Shown: positions 30,105 through 34,783 of the stretch, one piece after another
Numbering within the stretch: the stretch's first letter is position 1
Layout of the letters: each line of letters opens with the position of its first letter
Assembly (NCBI GenBank): GCA_020346125.1
Contig: CP070774.1
Coordinates: 1,525,430 to 1,560,212, forward strand
DNA length: 34,783 bases
Source: Syntrophobacterales bacterium
GTDB lineage: Bacteria; Desulfobacterota; BSN033; WVXP01; G020346125
Reading direction: 5' to 3'
Program-made: the position numbers and the translations under genes
The notes under the pieces: model-generated
The model's database searches: none
Seen by the model: only the letters and a program-made list of their open reading frames with translations
Told to the model about the DNA's origin: nothing

Positions 30105-31576
30105 CGGTACTCCAACACCTCCACTTCCAAACTCCCAATGATCTTGACCAGGTCCAGCCAGTCTTCGATATCACCATGAACGAACTTGATATGGGTTGCA
30201 TCTGCCGGCAATTGATTGAGAGTCGGATCGACACTCACCCATCGCCCCATCCAGACCTCGACCCATGCGTGGTAATAGAAAGCATCTCTATAGTAGAGAA
30301 CCCCCACACAGGGTCTCGAGGGAATGTCCAGGCTTCTCAAAAGGGCTACTAAAAGGATAGCATGTTCGTTACAATCTCCAACCCCTGACTCCAAAACCTC
30401 CAATGCGCTGGGTAAACTCAGGGTCGGTTTCTTCTCGATATGTCGATATACCCATTCACTCATTACTCGAATCGCCTCAATAGTGCCCCCCTTTGTCCCC
30501 ACGATCTCCTCTGCTTTTCTCCGTATAAGGGGATGATCGCTCTGAATGAGGGCAGTCGGCCTCAAAAATCCCTTAAGCTCTTTTCCAGTTTGGGGAAGTA
30601 GGAGTGAAGGAGAATTGGGCCATTCCTCCATGATAACCCGTAGGTTTCTTCCGATGAGTTTTTGGCGGTCGTCATTCATTTCGAATTTCATCAAGGGGAT
30701 GTATTTCAATTTAACCCTGAGAAAGGAGACCCGCCGAGGATCTTTTATGGGGATGTTGGACCGCGCCGCTACCGCTTGGGTGATATCGACATCACCTCCA
30801 AAATCCTCTCCCTGGGCCACGTGCTTCTCCTCCCTGACCAATACCAAGCCCATTGGGCTCTCTTCCTTAAGGACAGAACCCTCATCATCCAACCAAATGT
30901 TTATACCCATTCCCCGATAGGATAGCTTCAATCGATTGGCCCACAGATCATCCCCGCCTATGCTGATTCTCTCCATCCCCATCACCGTCACATTGACCCT
31001 ATTGAGGCTCATTGTTGAGGGATCGAAGATGGAGACCCTATAGCGCTTATCGGGTTCTAACCCTCTCTGAATCAGGAATGGCCTCAAGTTGTTCGCCAAG
31101 AATGGAATGTGTTCGAAGGAGACCATCCTTTCCGTAACATGCCCTCCTGAATGGACCTTCAGGGCCAACTTCCTTCCCACGACCTGCCCATCGATTTTCA
31201 TTTGGGTTGAGCCAGTCAATAGATCGAAATTGAAGGATTGGAGATTGAACTTTCTATCGGCTAGGCATTCCGTGACCATATCAACCTGTTGCGAATGCCC
31301 TAATACCATCAGTTTCATGGAGATCCTCTCCCTAATTGAGTAACCATACTCCTTCTCCTGGATGGTCTCATGGGCATATCCTATTTTTGCACCCTTGAAG
31401 TAGATTCCCATCCATCTCTCGCCAAATGGAATTCGATTTTCGGAACCGATGGCCTCCGGCTCTAAATACTCATCGGCGGGATGAAAATAGAGCTTCTCCA
31501 CCAGGAGCCCCATCATGGTAATCCAAAAGGCCACGATTCCGATGGATAAACCCTTCAACCAAGGAAAACGTCCCAT
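30101..31576 (-). CDS. Membrane-anchored transglutaminase-like cysteine protein
   Basis: 491 residues: one N-terminal membrane helix (LSIGIVAFWITMMGLLVEKLYF, ~11-32), a large beta-rich exported region to about 360, then a transglutaminase-like domain at ~385-480. The catalytic triad is complete: Cys in VGDCNEHAILLVALLRSL, His in YYHAWVEVWMG, Asp in VSVDPTLNQLPA. Such domains act as proteases, amidases or cross-linkers in the periplasm. The ATG at 31576 follows GGGGATC; the longer frame begins at a TTG. Next are the ABC ATPase (4-base overlap) and permease, so it may process or hand over the transported cargo. Confidence 0.88.
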   Translation of the reverse strand: MGRFPWLKGLSIGIVAFWITMMGLLVEKLYFHPADEYLEPEAIGSENRIPFGERWMGIYFKGAKIGYAHETIQEKEYGYSIRERISMKLMVLGHSQQVDMVTECLADRKFNLQSFNFDLLTGSTQMKIDGQVVGRKLALKVHSGGHVTERMVSFEHIPFLANNLRPFLIQRGLEPDKRYRVSIFDPSTMSLNRVNVTVMGMERISIGGDDLWANRLKLSYRGMGINIWLDDEGSVLKEESPMGLVLVREEKHVAQGEDFGGDVDITQAVAARSNIPIKDPRRVSFLRVKLKYIPLMKFEMNDDRQKLIGRNLRVIMEEWPNSPSLLLPQTGKELKGFLRPTALIQSDHPLIRRKAEEIVGTKGGTIEAIRVMSEWVYRHIEKKPTLSLPSALEVLESGVGDCNEHAILLVALLRSLDIPSRPCVGVLYYRDAFYYHAWVEVWMGRWVSVDPTLNQLPADATHIKFVHGDIEDWLDLVKIIGSLEVEVLEYR

Positions 31577-31687
31577 TGAAGATCCCCAATAAAGGATATG
31601 ATGATGGTAAAAAGAAAAAAATAGCAAAATAAATGCCAAAATAAAAAATAGCAGACCTCCTTCAGCGAGTCAATTGACGTCAATTCT

Positions 31688-31804
31688 GGTTGGATGGTTT
31701 GATTGGGCTGCTCGGGGTTATTGAGTATATTGGGTTGCTTGTATTTGTTGGGTTTATCTAGTTTATCTCGTTTGTCTCGTCTATCTGGTCTATTTGGCTT
31801 ATAT
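31688..31804. repeat. Degenerate 9-bp tandem repeat, 13 units
   Basis: On the plus strand 117 bases divide exactly into 13 units of 9. The left units follow GGTTNNTTG and the right ones follow GGTTTATCT (for example GGTTTATCT, AGTTTATCT, CGTTTGTCT, CGTCTATCT). The minus-strand frame through it reads N/D-K/R-P-like triplets, but this frame overlaps the transglutaminase start and I do not call it a gene. The rest of the 440-base gap (31577-32014) is AT-rich, with another small ATTCCAAC repeat pair near 31832-31850. Confidence 0.7.
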
Positions 31805-32014
31805 CTCTTTTTTATTTGATATCCATTATTCCAACATTCTACTATTCCAACTGCTCTTTCAGCGGGGAAAAACCCACGAGTTCCTCTATGATCAACATCC
31901 ATGTAAAATACTCCCTACAAAACTCGGCGAGCTTCAGGATCCTATGGGTTGAAGATCGAGGGCAAACCTGTTAGGTTTTCTATCGTTAATATTCCATGAT
32001 AAGAAGGGGTATAG

Positions 32015-32767
32015 ATGGAAATCACCATCCTCGGTTCCGGAACGTGCGTCCCATCCCTCAAGCGGGGCTCCCCAGGGCTCATTCTCCGTATCGACGGAAG
32101 AGTCTTACTGTTTGACAGTGGAACGGGAACCCTTGAAAGGATGCTAAAAAGAGGAATCACCTATCTGGACTTGGATTTGGTGCTCTACACTCATACCCAC
32201 CCCGACCATATAGCCGATCTCGTTCCTCTGATATTCGCCTGCAAATACGGTGAAAACCCCCGAAGAGAGGATTTTCCCATTATCGGCGGGAGGGGATTCA
32301 AAACCTACTTTCGGGCCATCCAGGAGGTGTACGGGCACTGGCTTCAACCCGGCCTGTTTCGAATAAATATCACAGAGGTATATGAAGAAATCCTGGATTA
32401 TGACCTATTCAGGGTCATTGCCAAGCCAATGGTTCATATCTCGGAGAGCGTGGGCTATCGGGTGGAATCCAACGACGGGAAAAGCATCGCTATTTCAGGA
32501 GATACCGATTACTGCCCTCAACTCGTTGAGCTGGCCAGAGATGTGGATGTCCTCGTTATTGAATCGGCATTACCCGATGAGATGAAAGCCGAGGGCCACC
32601 TCACACCCTCTCTGGCGGGGAGAATTGGCAGAGAGGCCCATTGTAAGAAAATGGTTTTAACCCACCTGTATCCCGTGTGCGATACTGTCGACATCGCCCA
32701 ACAGTGCAGAAAGGAGTACCGTGGAGAGTTGCTCATCGCCGAGGATTTAATGGAGATATCCCTTTGA
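32015..32767 (+). CDS. MBL-fold metallo-hydrolase (RNase Z/arylsulfatase-like)
   Basis: 250-residue metallo-beta-lactamase-fold hydrolase. MEITILGSGTCVPS and LLFDSGTGT open the fold. The zinc site is THTHPDHIADLVPL (HxHxDH), then VHISESVGYRV with a further His, the Asp of AISGDTDYCP, and VLTHLYPVCD for the last His. The order is that of the RNase Z-like group, but the long exosite arm of true RNase Z is not evident. Soluble; substrate unknown. The ATG has AAGGGG 5 bases upstream. Confidence 0.88.
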   Translation: MEITILGSGTCVPSLKRGSPGLILRIDGRVLLFDSGTGTLERMLKRGITYLDLDLVLYTHTHPDHIADLVPLIFACKYGENPRREDFPIIGGRGFKTYFRAIQEVYGHWLQPGLFRINITEVYEEILDYDLFRVIAKPMVHISESVGYRVESNDGKSIAISGDTDYCPQLVELARDVDVLVIESALPDEMKAEGHLTPSLAGRIGREAHCKKMVLTHLYPVCDTVDIAQQCRKEYRGELLIAEDLMEISL

Positions 32768-32942
32768 ATCCATTCCCTCCAGTGAATATTCCCTCACGTT
32801 TTCTCATCCTTCATTCGCGGTCGGTCAGCCTCGCCCTCGAAATATTATCGTTTTCTCAGGGAGGAAATGTTCATCCTGAAATCGTGTACCAAATTACATG
32901 TACTTGCACCCGAATACTCGGGAAACCCGACGATCTAATCTA

Positions 32943-32971
32943 TTGACATCCTTTGGGGTATGGGATATAAA
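32943..32971 (+). promoter_or_regulatory. Promoter of the nfeD-slipin operon
   Basis: TTGACA (32943-32948), 17 bases, TATAAA (32966-32971): near consensus. The predicted start near 32978 leaves a leader of about 30 bases with GAGGGG before the ATG at 33008. Confidence 0.8.
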
Positions 32972-33007
32972 AATCATTAGTATACTATTGGAAAGAGGGG
33001 AAACCCT

Positions 33008-34300
33008 ATGTTGAGGATCAGACTGATCCTTCCGATTTTTCTATTCTCAGTGGCCCTTTTCGGGCTCTCTGCTTCCGGTTCCGAGGCAAAACACGTTAAC
33101 GTCATCGAGATCAACGGGGTGATCAACCCCATTGCGGCCAAATTCATCACTGAGGCCATCGACCAATCCGAGGAAGACGGGGCCCAATGCCTCATCATTC
33201 AGATGGATACACCCGGAGGCCTCATGGATTCGATGAGGACCATCGTCAAGAAGTTGCTCTCCGCCCGCGTCCCCACTGTTGTGTATGTCTCTCCTTCAGG
33301 TGCAAGGGCCGCTTCCGCAGGCGTCTTCATCACCATGGCCGCCCATATCGCGGCAATGGCCCCCAGCACCAACATCGGCGCCGCCCACCCCGTGACCTTA
33401 GGATCTCAGCAGAAGGAAAATAAAGCCATGATGGAGAAGGTGGTCAACGATGCCGTTGCGCAAATCAAGGGGATTGCCAAGAAACGGGGTAGAAATGTCA
33501 AATGGGCGGAAAAGGCGGTACGTAAAAGCGTATCCATCACCGAGGGAGAGGCCCTGAAGCTCAAGGTGATCGACCTGGTGGCTCCAGATTTGGATTCGCT
33601 TTTGGCCAAACTGGACGGCCGCACGGTGAAGATCGACTCCGAGAAGAAGGTCCTGGTGACCAAGGGAACATCCGTCAACCGAAGACAGATGGGGTGGAGG
33701 TATCGGTTTCTCGATATCATCTCGAATCCAACCATCGCATACATCATGTTGATGTTGGGCATCTACGGCATTTTCTTCGAGCTCTCCAATCCCGGGGCCA
33801 TTTTGCCCGGGGTCCTCGGCGCCATTTTCCTCATCCTGGCCTTTTTCGCCCTTCAGATGCTTCCTATTAATTATGCTGGATTAGCCCTCATTCTCCTCGG
33901 TATAATATTGTTCATCGCTGAGGTTAAGATCACCAGTTACGGCATGCTCTCGGTGGGAGGTGCTGTCTGCATGCTCTTGGGCTCCATTATGCTCGCCGAA
34001 AATCTCCCGGAGTATATGAAGATTTCGAAGGTCGTCATTATCCCAGCGGTATTGGTGAGCGCGGGATTTTTCTTATTCGCCGTCACCATGGCGATCAGAG
34101 CACGCAGGAAAAAGCCTACCACAGGAGTTGAGGGGCTTATCGGGGAGGTGGGCGTATCGGAATCGGTACTCGCGCCCGAGGGAACCGTCTCCATCCACGG
34201 CGAACTCTGGAGGGCTGAATGCGACGAATGGATTGAAAAGGGAAAAACGATCAAAGTAGTCGGCGTCGACAACCTAAAATTGAAGGTAAAAAAGGTATAA
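33008..34300 (+). CDS. nfeD: NfeD-family membrane serine protease
   Basis: 430 residues: a signal peptide ([23 protein letters not shown]), then a ClpP-class protease domain to about residue 225, then four or five membrane helices (~245-360), then an OB-fold (~370-430). The catalytic Ser is likely S103 in [10 protein letters not shown], with [11 protein letters not shown] supplying the oxyanion-type loop upstream. The family cuts hydrophobic ends of stomatin-like proteins. The next gene, 25 bases on, encodes such a slipin, a classic pairing. It shares the OB-fold with the short protein at 15461. Confidence 0.93.
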   Translation: MLRIRLILPIFLFSVALFGLSASGSEAKHVNVIEINGVINPIAAKFITEAIDQSEEDGAQCLIIQMDTPGGLMDSMRTIVKKLLSARVPTVVYVSPSGARAASAGVFITMAAHIAAMAPSTNIGAAHPVTLGSQQKENKAMMEKVVNDAVAQIKGIAKKRGRNVKWAEKAVRKSVSITEGEALKLKVIDLVAPDLDSLLAKLDGRTVKIDSEKKVLVTKGTSVNRRQMGWRYRFLDIISNPTIAYIMLMLGIYGIFFELSNPGAILPGVLGAIFLILAFFALQMLPINYAGLALILLGIILFIAEVKITSYGMLSVGGAVCMLLGSIMLAENLPEYMKISKVVIIPAVLVSAGFFLFAVTMAIRARRKKPTTGVEGLIGEVGVSESVLAPEGTVSIHGELWRAECDEWIEKGKTIKVVGVDNLKLKVKKV

Positions 34301-34325
34301 CCCCCATTTAAAAGGAGGATATGAG

Positions 34326-34783
34326 ATGGTCTTCATTCCAGCGCTCATTTTTTTCATCCTCATTCTTGTGGCTTCCGCTGTAAAAGTCTGTCGGGAATAC
34401 GAACGAGGAGTGGTCTTCCGGTTGGGAAGGCTGGTCCTTCCACCCAGGGGCCCCGGTATCTTCCTCATCATCCCCATCGTTGACAGGATGCTCAAAATAA
34501 GCCTTCGGACGGTGGTGATGGATGTCCCTCCTCAAGACGTCATTACCAGGGATAACGTCTCCATCAAGGTGAATGCCGTTGTCTACTTCAGGGTGATGCA
34601 ATCGGATAAGGCCGTTGTGGAAGTGGAGAATTACCTGTACGCCACCTCTCAGCTTGCCCAGACCACCTTGAGGAGCGTGGTCGGCCAGGCCGAGCTGGAC
34701 GAGTTGCTCGCCGCCAGGGAAAAGATGAACAGGGAGCTCCAGAGCATCCTGGACAGGCAGACGGACCCCTGGGGGATTAAGGT
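34326..34783 (+). CDS. SPFH/slipin (stomatin-like) protein, 3' end outside window
   Basis: About 152 codons are visible. An N-terminal membrane helix ([19 protein letters not shown]) is followed by the SPFH domain: [49 protein letters not shown] and [12 protein letters not shown]. Slipins form membrane scaffolds and are substrates and partners of NfeD. The ATG at 34326 has GGAGG 7 bases upstream; another ATG 5 bases earlier is out of frame. It is the second gene of the nfeD operon; the coiled-coil C-terminus is missing. Confidence 0.92.
   Translation, partial: MVFIPALIFFILILVASAVKVCREYERGVVFRLGRLVLPPRGPGIFLIIPIVDRMLKISLRTVVMDVPPQDVITRDNVSIKVNAVVYFRVMQSDKAVVEVENYLYATSQLAQTTLRSVVGQAELDELLAAREKMNRELQSILDRQTDPWGIK

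Noticed and set aside
31555-31902. 115-codon minus-strand frame covering the 9-bp repeat
   Set aside because: It overlaps the transglutaminase start in another frame; its composition (N/K/D/P triplets, then a hydrophobic tail) arises from the repeat and the overlapping gene.
1002-34300. Many long frames on the opposite strand of the glycolytic, ABC and LpxC genes
   Set aside because: They are shadows of real genes: no SD, no family motifs, and they lie fully inside strongly supported coding sequence.

Overview
The window is a gene-dense stretch of a Gram-negative bacterial chromosome with genes on both strands. An LpxC domain implies lipid A and hence an outer membrane. Several families here (DUF3786, FmdB zinc ribbons, an NtrC-type receiver, short REP-like intergenic repeats, stand-alone LigD phosphoesterase, RtcA) are combinations I associate with Desulfobacterota/Thermodesulfobacteriota (former Deltaproteobacteria). 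That placement is inference, not a sequence search. There is no prophage, transposase, CRISPR array or plasmid gene, so the content is core and light-accessory.

Layout. 1-1.6 kb: a sugar-nucleotide epimerase (cut by the window edge) and a GNAT acetyltransferase. 1.6-5.3 kb, minus: a glycolytic operon gap-pgk-tpiA-secG-tRNA-Leu with a clear promoter and a terminator. 5.5-7.3 kb, plus: a TPR-like protein behind a perfect consensus promoter, an FmdB zinc ribbon and a small secreted or membrane protein. 7.3-10.4 kb, minus: four small membrane, coiled-coil or DUF4177 genes under one promoter, then, under its own promoter, a gene fusing an NtrC-like response-regulator receiver to a complete LpxC deacetylase. 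This fusion is the most striking item in the window. 10.6-11.0 kb: an SCP2-type sterol-carrier pseudogene with two in-frame stops. 11.2-16.8 kb: a cis-prenyltransferase resembling the mycobacterial short-chain type, a nitroreductase, a HAD phosphatase/phosphoglucomutase, and two ADP-ribose-handling enzymes (macrodomain and ADP-ribosylglycohydrolase) with a short NfeD protein. 16.9-23 kb: a TrmA/RumA-type RNA uracil methyltransferase followed by DUF488, an FHA protein, a PilZ protein, DUF3786, a zinc-ribbon membrane protein, tRNA-Gln and gpsA. 23.3-26.3 kb: SixA-like phosphatase, LigD-type 3'-phosphoesterase, an alternative sigma factor with an orphan terminator in its upstream region, and a BamE/SmpA-like secreted protein. 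26.5-31.6 kb, minus: rtcA, and a translationally coupled operon of a periplasm-facing transglutaminase, an ABC ATPase and a large ABC permease. 31.7-34.8 kb: a 13-unit 9-bp repeat, an MBL-fold hydrolase, and nfeD followed by an SPFH/slipin gene cut by the window end.

Themes. Envelope biology recurs: REC-LpxC, cis-prenyltransferase, SecG, BamE-like protein, the transglutaminase-ABC operon and NfeD-slipin. Signalling modules also recur: REC, FHA, PilZ, SixA and a sigma factor. Intergenic regions carry at least two families of short dispersed repeats and a cluster of hairpins. Many starts were moved from the longest reading frame to a downstream codon with a better Shine-Dalgarno (SD) sequence; each entry says so.
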